A stretch of DNA of 64,000 nt from Isoperla grammatica. Lineage: Eukaryota > Arthropoda > Insecta > Plecoptera > Perlodidae. Location of the stretch: contig OX246746.1 in NCBI GenBank assembly GCA_945910005.1, positions 39,814,579 to 39,878,578 on the forward strand, in the 5' to 3' direction. Within the stretch, counting starts at the first letter, position 1, and every line of letters begins with the position of its first letter. This document shows, piece by piece, positions 20,791 to 32,848 of the stretch. The notes under the pieces were generated by a model. The model worked only from the letters and a program-made list of their open reading frames with translations. It had not been told where the DNA came from and did no database searches. Made by a program: the position numbers and the translations under genes.

Positions 20791-20849
20791 ATTATCACTG
20801 ACAGCGCTAGTGACAATTTTTGGTTTCTCGAGTGGCGAGTGCCTCTGCC

Positions 20850-22345
20850 CATGATACAATTATATTACTGTGTTGATGGCATTGCGCACATGCTAGCGGC
20901 GTGACGTCATGTGGATACAAGAATCACCCCGCATTCAGGGCTCCGCTCTGGGTTATTGACAGGGTAATCAATGAATACTGTCTCTGGTCTTAAGTAAACA
21001 CTTATATTCAAAATCCTCGCACTTTGTTTTTGGTTGCCGTGTTGGTGACAACTTATAATCTTCTTCAGATATCAGTAATATTGCCGCAGCAGACCACTTG
21101 AATTGCATTTCCTTGATACCGATGTAAATAACTCTCTTCTGTAAATAAACACGCACACAGAACTACTCTCGATTATGTTCACTCTATCCATCCATGTCAG
21201 TTCGAAACCTTTTAACGATGCATTATTCTCGCGAAGTCATCATTAAATTTATTACGTCTATCACTTTCTTCCACAAATGTTTATAAACTTCTCTTACTCT
21301 TATAGGCCCACTATCTGGACCTCTCAGTAGTGTGTCGTCTTCTTCCAATGTCTAAGGAGAAGTCGTGTCTAAACGTCTCGTGTAGTGTAGATATCGCTAA
21401 TAAACTTGTGTTACGGTATTGAGATCTATTGTCAGTGCATTTGATTTGTTTGTTGAAAAAGTCGTTTTCCCACCAAAAATGCTTGGTTCGGGAAGCATTT
21501 AAAAAGTAACTAACTTTTATTAAAGTGTTATTTTAGACGTACTTTGTCAATTAGAAGTTCCGATATTATAAGATAACGTTTTTTATAGATATTTATTAAG
21601 TGTGACGTGATGTGATACTATTTGCATATGTTGACCTGCACAGTTGGTTCCCCACGTTTGTACAGCGTTAACTATTAATAATCATCCGTTTATTCGTGTG
21701 TTTGGTTCGTGAAAGCTTTTCAGATATGGTGTATAACTGTAGATGTAATATAATATAATGTACTATGTACTAACACTAACAGTTACACAAATATTGATGA
21801 TGGTGATTTGTACGGTGTAAGGTTGTAGCAACAGAAGTCTTACCAAACAAAACGCTTTACAGAGGGCCGACGGCAAAAACATAATTTCTTTTTTTTAGAT
21901 TCCCTAATGATGAAGAATAATTTGTGTTCAGTTTGGATTCGATTTTGTAAACGGTCTGACAAATTCAATGTGAAAAATTCTAGAGTTTGTTCAGAACATT
22001 TCGAACACTCTGATTTTCATCTTGATTTATAACATAAATTGTTGGATTATTCACCCAAAAAATCCCGAAAAGTAAAACCAGGATGCGTGCCAAAACTAAA
22101 ATCGGCTTCGCAAATGGCAACCACTTCGTGTGCCACGGAGGTACAAGGCTCGGTACCCAAAGATACCGAAGAAAGAGTTTTAAGAAAAGAAGTTCGCACC
22201 AAGAAAAAACTCGTGGCAGAGATGATGACGATGGCCTCTACTTCTACGTATCAACCTGAAATACCTCCATACGCCGACAACCCCGACGATGCTTACGGAC
22301 ATACAGATTTCGACGATGCTGACGGAAATACAGATTCGTAAGTGC
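20850..22345 (+). mobile_element. Second P-like element, left part
   Basis: Starts CATGATACAATTATATTACT and follows the 3847-6433 element through the left repeat (CGTCATGTGGATACAAG), the leader (GGTAATCAATGAATACTGTC, CTTATAATCTTCTTCAGATA) and the THAP exon. Homology fades after the splice donor at 22340. No right terminal repeat is visible within the window, so the element is either truncated or has a diverged right half. Confidence 0.6.
21800..22339 (+). pseudogene. THAP-domain exon, P-like element copy 2
   Basis: From ATG 21800 the frame gives C-X4-C (with TAA between, as CTV-stop-GC). It then gives RFPNDEE after a one-base shift in a T run, CSVWIRFCKRSDKF, SRVCSEHFEHSDF and a basic end with SPKKSRKVKPGCVPK. 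The C2CH ligands, the W and the FP are THAP hallmarks; THAP domains bind the transposon ends in P elements. Breaks are the TAA in the zinc loop, the T-run shift shared with copy 1, a TAA before the W and another after HLDL. The acidic carboxyl part (22250-22339) ends at a GTAAGT donor. Confidence 0.6.
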
Positions 22346-25300
22346 TTACAAGCTATATTCGGATAATTATAAGTTTAAATTGAATTATTAATAAATATAT
22401 CTTTTTAACCCTGCATTACTCGCGTGGGGTATATTTTACCCCAGTACTAGTAGTACAACTAACTGTTACATTGCAGTGAAATTGTAATTTAGACAATAAC
22501 ATAGTTCGTGTTGTGAACCGTTATTGAAAAGAAATTAACCGGAATTAACCAAAAACACTTTTCGGTTTCGGTTGGGTTTCGATTTTACTAAACAAAATAT
22601 TTTGTTCGGGTTACGGTTCATAGAAAATAACGTTTTTTCCGATTTCCAGTTTTAGGTTTCGGTTCGGTTCGATCCCTGGCTAGGAGTCACTTTTTCGGTT
22701 GCAGATTGCCCCTTGCCACTATCAAAAGTAGCAATACCCACCCATCTTTCATATGTCTCACACGCTCAAGCTGCTTCTGCCATTTCTTGTCTTTCTCTAG
22801 TCACAGTGTCACCATTGAGTAAGAGACACTCTTATTCAATGGTGTTACCTGACTCTCCCCTAGTTTCGGCCAAGTCTTCACCGACAGTGTTGCCACCAAT
22901 TCATGTCATTCGCCACGGATCTGCAGACTGGCTGGCTCGGATGTTTGATTATGAGTTTCTTTTATCGATACATTGTCGCGTCTAGAAACAATCCTGTTTT
23001 TGTATAGATTACAATAGTACGATAGTATGATTGTTATCTAGCCAAGCCAGCCTTTTTATGTATTACAACTAATTGTCTGATTTATTTATTGCTAATGCAT
23101 TTGGGGGACTGTATTTAAGAAATTTGCCAATGTAGGCCTATAACTTTAAAATTAAAGGATAATTTACATTAGGCTAAACCTTATTATTTAATTGTACAGG
23201 TAGTAGGCCCTCTACCAAGAGAATTTATGTTCAGTAGGGAGGGTATATTAACAAACTACAAAATGACAAAGTAATATCATTGCAAAATATAATGAAGAGC
23301 CGCTAGTGTAAGGATAGTAATTGCTTACCGTTTAAATTTATTGTTACAATAACAGCTTTGTGATATTTTTTTTAACGACCCTACAGCATTTCCAAATCAT
23401 CTTCTTACTATTTTATATTGGCATTTTTGTGACAGCAATTTTTTTGTCGTTTCTCCGTTCTAGTGTGTTTTAAATGTACTAATTTGGTCATATAGCTATT
23501 TTAGCAATAAATTAATACTTTGACATTTTTCTAATCATATTTATAAATTGTAAATGTATAATGGCTTCTTACTTTCCAGATTCTTCTTATATCTTCCCTG
23601 CGAAACATAAGCATGGTATGGCACCCTATTCAAAGTAGTTGTACATTATCTTAAAGTGGATAGGAAATGAGGCAAGATAAATTCAAAATAAGTATTTTAA
23701 TTGTGTCGTCGTGATTAATTTATTTTTGGATTTTCCCCAATCATACATTTATACATCATTGCATGATTAGACCTACAAACAGGATATGTTGGCCAGAAAC
23801 AGAACAATTACCACGTCTGAAACGCCAGCGCATATTCCGCCATCCCGACCGGTCTGCGGTAACGATTTCGTGTGTAAGTCCCTTCACGATGTCTTAAAGG
23901 GGTTCTCACCCGCTAGATTTATTTTTTACCATATGATCTACTGCACCACACCAATCGATAATGAACCATTAAACATCGTGAGTTCAAACCTGTGAATTGT
24001 TATTAATTAATGAAATTTCTGGTTAACTGCCGCGGCGACTGTTGGTGTCAGCCGGCTTTTGCGAGTGTAGGCCCTACTCCACTCGACACCGCATAGCAGA
24101 CCTAGCCTAGGCCTAGGCGTTTTGCTTACCTGTGTTGTTACAATCTTTCGCCACGTCCTTCCACGCTTGAACACGCAAAACATTACTTTTATAGTGTTTG
24201 TGGAATATATTATACAAGATTTCTCTCTTTTCGACAGCCAACAAGGAAACAATAATCTTTCGACAAAGTCTTCAGTCATTTGTTTGTTGTCGTAATCTCG
24301 ATTTTTATTGGTCATTCAAACTGACGTCATGCCGAGCGTGGAGTTCGCCGGCTGGAATATTGAATATTTTCAATCCTCGGATAGAAATCCGCGGCTCTCC
24401 TCGGCTGAGAAATAGAGCACGCTGATTGGCTGCAATCTTCATCCGCGCCGCGCTATCCTCGACTGAAATCCCAGCTTAACAGTAGTAATAGAATAAGGTT
24501 AATGTTATTGTTTGCCGCAAACAAGTTTTAGTACTCTTCTATAAATGTTGAAGTAGACAACTACAGATAACTGAGTTATTTCAAAGATAAGATTGTTGAA
24601 TACAAATCATATTATGCAATTCCAATGAAAAATATATCTGACATTACCAGAATCATTTCACTTGGTATGATCAGTCACATATCAACAGCTTGTTGCTTGT
24701 TTTTGGCAGGATGGAGTATTAAAGTGTTAATTTTCACTTCTATTTCGGAACGCATCATGATTAAGAAATTTGACAAGCCATCAATTAGCTATTTACAAAA
24801 ATTTAGGTGTACCATTGTGTATTCTACAAAACAACTCAAACAAGTGAAAGTCAAGATTACGACATTCAAACCGTAGTAAACAACTCATAATATATATACA
24901 TGCATCATGTATTTTTATAACGAAAATATTATGATAGAGGATAAACAAACAATATTATAATGGTTTTTAATTATGTGTGTTAGGGAACAATTACCATATC
25001 TTTGAAGTATAAACGTGATGAACTTACAAAATGCTGAAGTAGACAATTGGAAATAGCTAATGATCACAAGGATCATAAAATAAATCATAGTATGTAGTAC
25101 CGATCAAAAATGTGTCTTGTTTTACCAGATCCTCTTCATTTATTATCACCATCATATCACCAGCACAACGGTTGATATACCTGTGTTGCTTTTTTTTGGC
25201 TGAATGAGCTAACAAAGTAAAGATTGTTATATACTTTCATATTTTGAGCTCATTGATTAAAGAATTCGCTACGTTATCAGTTAGCTATATTGAAGATAAT

Positions 25301-25682
25301 TTAGATAAACTGAACTTTATTTTTTAACTGAATTTTAGATAAATATAGATTCCACAAAATATTTCAAACAACCCAATGAAAAATGTTGAACCTTAACGAT
25401 GTTTGACTAAAATTCGTAAAACGACAATATCAAACATATTCGACAGTGAAAACAAGTAAGTATTTTGAAACTGGTACAATTTAAGACTTAAGGCATTTTT
25501 TTTTTTGCTTTTGTTATTACGTTGTACACGCAAAATTTTATGTCAGTCCAGGTCCTTGTACTTAAAATATCATATTTTTATTTACATTTTTCACATTCAT
25601 CTTTCCCTGGGACTTCCATTAATCGTATCATGTCAGCAAAATATTGAAACACTACTTGCTTTTCTTTTTGGGAGCAATGTTT
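22346..25682. other. Gene-free AT-rich stretch
   Basis: No supported coding region in about 3.3 kb. There are short TAGGCCTA/CCTAGGCCTAGG motifs (near 24103), a TGACGTCA-like site near 24322 and several T runs. It could contain the diverged right half of the P-like element. Open frames here are short and of biased composition. Confidence 0.4.
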
Positions 25683-27300
25683 CTAAAGTACACTTTTCCG
25701 TGAATCGCTCTTGTAATGTCCAACTACAACTCTTTTCTTCTTGGGAATAGCATGATTTACCGAAGATTTGCGTTTTGCGGTTGATGAAATACCAGGCGTG
25801 CTTGGTTGGCATTCATTAAATTGAGCGGCGGAAACACCCACTTCCTTATTTTCATTGTAGTTGTTAACCTCTTCATTTTCACTTGTCGGTGTTAACCTCC
25901 TCATTTTTATTGTCGATATTTACCACCGCGGCTACATCATTCTCATCATCAGTCTCCTGTTCTTCAAGTTGTGGAGAGTCCCTATCCGACGAGCAATTCA
26001 CGTCAATTTCGTCCAAGGTTTTTCCCGAGATCTTGGTGGCGCAAAATGACCTAACTGGTTGAAGCGCCCTTAAACCCAATAAACTAAACTCAACTTTTCC
26101 CGAGAAATTATGGGCTTTACCTTGCTGTAAAACAATGAGCAATTTACTCACCTTTGCGAGTTGGATTGTGTCTTCAGGTAAGCGATAAAATTCCCTATGT
26201 ACCCGGACGTCATGTCCTAAGAACCCAGCTAAGACATCCAAGTCATTCTTCTTTAGGTTGAGGATTTGTGATATAGTGGCGACATGCTTCCTCAACTTAG
26301 TAGACGTCAACCGTTCCGGGTGGGTAGCGCTACTCTGTCGCACAACTAGGTTTATGATGGACGCTCCGCGAATATGACCATTCCTTGATTTTGTTGCAAA
26401 AAGGTACGGGTTGGCATCATCGACTCCAAGCACAGTTCTGTGTTTAATTATCAACTCAACTGAGTCGACCATATCAGCAGTCAGTAATATCGGCACCTTT
26501 CGACCTCGTTTACCCCTGATTTCAACTCGTGCTAATGTTTTTCATAGTTACGATCTATGTATGACTGAAAGTGCATACGTTCTACTTCCCCTACTCTTCT
26601 GCGATTAAATGTAACTATTTGACAGTATGTTAGTTCTCCTAGTTGTGTCAGCAATTCCTTTGTTGGCTCGTTGACATCTTCCTTTAACTTTGTTACGTTT
26701 GTGTTTAAGAACTTGTGTGGAAGCCTGATATCAGCTGCTACAGGCAACAGTGTTGGTTTATTCCATTTGGCTTTATTAAGTGTTCGAAGTGCTTTGGATG
26801 AAACATCTGACTTCCAGTTCATCTCTAAAAGCTTAATAAATTCCACCACTTCTTGCTTTCTGGCTGTGTTGCCTGATATCATACACTGCCCTTTCAAAAT
26901 ATAACAGCATTTTTTTCAAAGAAAGGCCAATTTTCAATGCTAGTGAGGGAGCCGCGAACGAAAAGTCTTTGTTGTCATAACCAGCTAACTTTTTTACACT
27001 CTCCACCGCTTTCTTGTGACAAGTAGGATGTAAAACCTCTTCAAGATTTGTTATGGACCAGTCTTTTAACTATCTGGTTAAGAAATCGCCCCAATTCTCG
27101 AAGATGATTACAAATGTATTTCAGTTGGTGAGGCTCATTTCCCAATCGGTCAAGAAGTTTTGTACCAAAAGACAAAATAAGGTCATCTTTTCTTATGTTT
27201 TCAAAAACGGCATCATGGTTCATTCGCTCAAGAACCTTATTGCGTAGATCTTCATTCATTCTCACCGGCGATGGTAGCATCAATGCACTACGCGCTCAAC
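25683..27300 (-). pseudogene. Crypton-like tyrosine recombinase, C-terminal half
   Basis: Minus-strand pieces in order: VLERMNHDAVFENIRKDDLI (27283 down), LEEVLHPTCHKKAVESVKKL, MNWKSDVSSKALRTLNKAKW, QIVTFNRRRVGEVERM, RGKRGRKVPILLTADM, TSTKLRKHVATISQILNL, LGHDVRVHREFYRLPE. The RRRxGE box, the KLR-KH box and the GH...Y box are the pattern of tyrosine recombinases, with the Tyr of REFYRLP as likely nucleophile. Frameshifts are evident near 27065, in an A7 run near 26915, near 26540 and near 25900, so this copy is dead. It overlaps in protein space with the end of the 17449-19448 copy, so the two are separate copies. Confidence 0.6.
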
Positions 27301-27881
27301 AACCACGTACCGATGAATCAAAACTTGTTTCTGGCGCCACACTGACGTTATCGCTAAAGCGTTTGCTATTTCTTCTACTCCGTTAGGATGCATTGTACCG
27401 GGATATTGGGAATATCAATTAATAACCAATACCTAATGGCAAACTAGCTCGGCCCGGCTGCATGGAGCGGAAGGAATGTATGACATGTAGGCACTACGAC
27501 GGAACTCGGTTGACTGGCCACAGGTATGGTGTGGAGCATAGGCGCCGAGTTTTCATTTGACATGGGGGGGCCCATATATCCCAAAACAAAACCTGAGACG
27601 ACCCGCGTGGGGGGTTTGGGGGGCTTTGCCCCCCAACAAAATGCCCCGCAGATTTTTTTTCTTACTGTGTTTTGTATGTGTTTTAGTGAGTTTTGGTGTG
27701 TGTTCGTGTGGCCGGCAGTCCGAGATGTGCGAGCCATAAAAACGAGAGTTTGGCGTCTCACAGGCACACTACTCAAGGCACATGCCTACTACGAGGCGAC
27801 TGGTGACGACAGCCAATCTCTCTCCAGGTCGAACTCGGTAGAGAGCCTTGAGTCGAATGGTCTGGAGTGATTCACAACATC

Positions 27882-30800
27882 ATGGGAGAGGCAACAATAA
27901 TCACCCTAAATACTAAGAGCGTCCGCAGCGACTCGAAGTGGAGTCAGCTGTCTACTTTCCTCGATCGCCACTTTCCCGACGTCATCCTCTTACAGGAGAC
28001 AAACACGCCTTCCGCACCTCTGCCCCTTTTCATTTCTAAATTCACATTTTATTTCAACTCCCCAGTTCAAGTGTGTACTGGCACCATGATCGGACTTCGA
28101 AAGTCGTCCCCCATTGTGTTCCGTGCACACAATATTCTCTGTCCCGGTTATCTTCAAGAACTACTCTTGGAGATTCCCGCCACAAAACGGTCTCTACACG
28201 TAATCTGCGTGTACTTACCTCACGACCAACACGTGGCCCTCGATGTGTTAGGGCTACTCAAGCGACACATTAGAGACGTGCGTGGTGCTGCTGGAGCCGA
28301 CGCCCAGGTTGTTGTCGGGGGAGATTTCAACTGCACGTTGAATCCCAACATCGACAGATCTAGTGGCAACGAGCGGTATCCACGGCTCGTTAACCAGCTC
28401 CGCAACACGGTCACTGCAGCAGATCTCTCTGATTTGTGGCGGGAGTTTTATCCCGTCGACCCAGGCTTCACCTTCGTCGGCAACGCCCCTTTTCACAGCG
28501 CATCACGCATTGATCGTTTTTATGCTACTCCCGACGTGACGACCACGGTGACCAGAGTGCGGGTTCTGCCCTCGTTTTCCGATCACCTGGCCTTGGTCAC
28601 AACCTTGTCTCTACGCACACTAAAGTTTGCCTCTCCCTATTGGCGTTTTAACAACTCCCTCCTCGACGACCCTTGCTTCGGGGATCGCGTTCGAGAGCTC
28701 TTAACCTCCTTCGAGGCACGACGCCACATGTACGCTTCCCTCCACCACTGGTGGGATGCCCTCAAACAGGAGATTAGTACCACGACAATCAGGTTCGTTC
28801 GACTACGCCGACAGCTCAACGACGAAACGTTCATTCGTCTGGAGCGGCGAGTCGACCAAATCGTGTCTAGCCCCTTGCTTGGGGGACACACCACGGCCGA
28901 TTTAGCCCGTGCTAACGAGAAAGTTCGCGAGGCCTAAACGACGAAGCGAGAGACTGTTGGCACACTCGCGCTACGAACAACTGCTTGCCATAGACAGTCC
29001 TGCAGCTCCGAATTTGGCGCGGGACATGGCACCAACTTTCCAGCCTCTTAAACAGCTGCGGTTCGAGGGACGTATCGTCTCCGACGGCTCATCTCTCTGC
29101 ACGGCAGCAAAGCAACACTTCCAGGAGGTCTATAGTGCCATGCCCGTGGCCATCGTTGGGGACTCGCCTTTGTACGAGTTGCTGCCAACTCTCTCTCGTT
29201 TCCAACGCGAAAGTCTGGATCGGCCCTTCACTCACCCAGAACTCTCAGAGGCGCTGGGCTCCCTGAACAAGGGTAAGGCCCCAGGCATAGACGATCTCAC
29301 TCCCGAGTTCTACTCGTTCTTCTGGAATGAGCTGTCTGACCCTTTCAAGTCCGTGCTGGAGTGCTCTCTAGTGGATGGGTTTCTCCCCAAGTCCGCTCAA
29401 AAATCCATTCTGACCCTTTTGCCTAAATCGGGAGACAGGATGGAAATCAAGAACTGGCGTCCCATCTCCCTCCTCACCGTGGATTATAAAATCCTAGCCC
29501 GCGCTCTGGCGACGCGTCTTAGCGAGGTTGTCAGCTGCCTGGTCCATCCTGACCAGGGATATTGCATTCCCGGGAGAACTATCTTTGATAGTGTCCACAT
29601 TCACCGAGACGTCCTAGAGTATGCCAACAGTGAAGGAGTGCCCCTGGCAGTGCTGTCCCTCGATCAGCAGGGTGCGTTCGACAGGGTCAACCACGACTAT
29701 CTCTTCCACCTTCTTCGCACTTACGGGTTCGGAGAGTCTTTCGTGAGTACCCTGCGAACGCTCTACGCCGGGGCCACGTGTCATGTACGGGTGGGGTGTT
29801 GCCTCACGGCACCCTTTGTTTTTGGCCGTGGCATCCGACAGGGTTGCCCGCTGTCAGGGTTACTCTTCTCCTTGACGGCTGAGCCGTTTCTCCGTCTGTG
29901 CAGAACAAAACTCGAGGGTTTCTCTCTGCCAGGAATGCCCGAACGCAGGCTCGTGGTATCCGGCTATGCCGACGACTTCTCGGCATTCATTGCCAACAAC
30001 CAAGATTTCGAACGCCTCCGAGAAGTGTACGATGTCTACTCTGCACAGTCGGGAGCGAAGCTAAATGCCGAGAAGTCCACGGGACTGTGGGCGGGCAGTT
30101 GGATCGGCCGGCTTGACGCCCCGCTCGAGTTTGCGTGGTCTTACGAAGGCGCCAAAGTTTTGGGAGTCGTGTTAGGAAACACGCCCGGCGTGGTGGCCAG
30201 GAGCTTGGAGGAATTGCTCACTCAGTTCATGGCAGCGATTCACAGGTGGCGTTTCAGGTCGTCGGCCATGTCGCTTCGTGGCCGCGTCCTGGTGGCAAAT
30301 CAGTTCCTGGCCCCCAGGCTATGGTACACCTTCCAAATAATTCCTCCCCCTCTGGCTCTTATTAATCGGTTGCAGGGAGAACTGGCCAACTTCGTTTGGG
30401 CGGGCAGGAGACATTGGACTCGCCTACGAGAACTTTGCGCTCCTCTTCATCTGGGGGGGCTCGGTCTGGTTCACCTTGCGTCCAAGGTAGCGATGTTTCG
30501 GGTTCTCTATGCCCACCGATACTTATCGAACTTGGACGACCATCCCTGTCACGCCATGACCCGACACTTCCTCGGAAAGTTTCGACGTCTTGGTCTTGGG
30601 TGGCAGGTATTGTTTCATCCGCAAATCGGTGGACCAGCAGCCCGAAGCACGTACGATTTTCTCCGGACGGTTCTGGTGGCTTGGTTCTCCCTGCAAATAA
30701 AGCCTAGAAATTTTCCCTCCACCATCTGGGGTCTGCGCGACGTACCTCTAACGCTGACGTCACTTATCCCCACAGCCACCTCTCCGTTTATTCCGACCTG

Positions 30801-31707
30801 GTCTTCACTGGGATGCACAACGTTGGGAGACCTCCTTGTTGGGAACGAGTGGCTGAGAGTCGACCAACTGGAGGGTTTTGATGGGCTACTCGGTCGCACT
30901 CGGGGGGCTCTGACAATCAACGGAAACAGGATCCGGGCCTTTTGCAGCCTCCGGTTCCGTGGGGTATTGCAGATTCCGGGTCCTGAACCGTGGCCACCGG
31001 CGCTTTTCTACCGCCGCCCGCTTTCCGGCAAGTGGGTGCCCCTTCTTCCCGAGACCAATAGGCAGTCGATCCTGCTCGACATCATGGTCAAGGGGCTCGG
31101 TATAGACGGTTCGGCAGAACGCCAATGGTCGAATGATCGGGTCAACTGGAAAGGCTAAGCTCGGCCACCTTCGTTAGGCTTAGATTCCGAGGTGGTTTGG
31201 CGATTCAACAAGAACCGTCTAGCCGATCCCATATTCTTGTACCACGCAGGACTGACCGCCTCCCGCCTGTGCCCATGGTGCCAGGTCGAGGGGACAGCTT
31301 GGCATATGCTAGTCTCATGTCGGCAGGCCACAGCCATGTGGCGGTTGGCTGACTCCTTGATCAGAGGCATACTGGGACGCCCTAGACTGTCTCTGAGAGA
31401 TCTCTATGTCGGGTTCTGGCCCGACAAGGCCTCCAATGCCACACAGATAGATCTTGCCAACTATGTTCTCGTGTTGGCCAAGAGCACAGTCTACAGGCTT
31501 CTAGTATGCTATTTCAAGGATGGTAGGGTGCCTGCTCCCTACGAGGTTGTCCTAACGGCCCGTCTGAAGTCCCGCCTCCTCAAGGAGTATGCTTGGCATC
31601 TCGCGCGCGGGACGATTGACAGCTTTAGGGCAAAGTGGTGCGAGAGAGAGGCGTTCTGTTCCATCCTTGATGGAGAGCTCCTCTTTAGCCAAGCACTATC
31701 CCAGTGA
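27882..31707 (+). pseudogene. Tx1-type LINE ORF2, copy A, two lesions
   Basis: Endonuclease motifs (LLQETNT, VVGGDFNC, SFSDHLAL) are followed by reverse-transcriptase motifs (KAPGIDDLTPEFY, NWRPISLLTVDYKILARALA, QQGAFDRVNHDYL, GIRQGCPLSG and the catalytic GYADD). A carboxyl C-X2-C-X7-H-X4-C finger reads CPWCQVEGTAWHMLVSC. Relative to copy B there is a 2-base loss near 28935, giving a stop and shift, and an in-frame TAA at 31156. All else is open, so inactivation looks recent. The start at ATG 27882 matches copy B's ORF2 start. Confidence 0.85.
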
Positions 31708-31957
31708 AGCTCATGTATATTTTCAGTTACTGACCGGTAGGGTTTGCTCACCCAAACCCTAATATTAATAATTTTGTAAGTATTTTCGACGGAAGGTAGA
31801 AGCCCATTAGGCTCTTCCTAGTTATTTTTTGTTTTCTCTGCCATACATTATTAACGTCCTCAAAATTGTTTTCCGTCAGCATTTAGTTCTTTTGTCTAAG
31901 TTTTGAGAAAAATATATCCTTTTGGAACAACGTTTTCTCTCCCCTATCGGTCCATTT

Positions 31958-31977
31958 ATAATAATAATAATAATAAT

Positions 31978-32065
<88 letters not shown>
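31958..32065 (+). repeat. (TAA)n tail of LINE copy A
   Basis: TAA repeats directly follow the LINE 3' untranslated region and pass without spacer into (AC)n at 32066-32083. Confidence 0.9.
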
Positions 32066-32068
<3 letters not shown>

Positions 32069-32083
32069 CACACACACACACAC

Positions 32084-32113
<30 letters not shown>
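32084..32113 (+). repeat. Tail-only LINE insertion, (AAT)n inside (AC)n
   Basis: About nine AAT units with (AC)n on both sides. Given the neighbouring copies, the simplest reading is an extremely 5'-truncated insertion containing only the tail. A microsatellite mutation is the alternative. Confidence 0.5.
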
Positions 32114-32384
<271 letters not shown>

Positions 32385-32848
32385 GGCCTCCGTCGGAGAC
32401 GGACGTGTTTTTCGTTCGCTCCGCTTTACCGTGTTATTTGCGTGCTATTCCCAGCGCGGCACAGTTACAGCCTTAGGTGCGGGGCAGCGCAGTCGTTTGT
32501 CCATTTCTTACTGTCTGCTACGTTCTGCTTGTGCCTGATAAGTTATTGTTGCTTATTCTCAATCAGTTTTTTCTCCTCTTTCGTTTGGAGTAGTTTTTGT
32601 TTTCTAATTATTCATTTTTAAGTAAGTTTTGGCCTTGCAAATTATTGCTTTTCTTTTCTCATTTTAACCCTCCTTGTTGAACCCTGCCATTTTAGAAGTC
32701 TCTAATTAATCATTGTGGTTTTGGTTATTCGTTCTTGTTCGGTTTGCTGCCTGGTCTTCAAGGCCAGGTAGCAGTGGTTTTTGTCCGTCTTGTCTGGCGT
32801 GTTTTTATTTTGAATATTCCGGAGGGTTTTTAGTTGACTCGTATCACC

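Larger units (their letters stand above)
27725..32065 (+). mobile_element. Tx1-type LINE copy A, 5'-truncated, inactive
   Basis: Begins within the last ~50 codons of ORF1 (27725-27870, ending SNGLE), followed by ORF2, a 3' untranslated region with CTCTCCCCTATCGGT, and a (TAA)n tail that meets (AC)n at 32066. Homologous throughout to copy B but clearly diverged. The 5' junction lies in T/G-rich sequence rather than in a clean microsatellite. Confidence 0.8.

Noticed and set aside
17449..27300. The two recombinase halves as exons of one gene
   Set aside because: On the minus strand the C-terminal half lies upstream of the N-terminal half, and the two overlap in protein space, so they are separate copies.
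27700..27725. T/G-rich sequence before LINE copy A as a microsatellite target
   Set aside because: It is imperfect and in the opposite dinucleotide sense to the (AC)n at the other junctions, so it does not support the same targeting.
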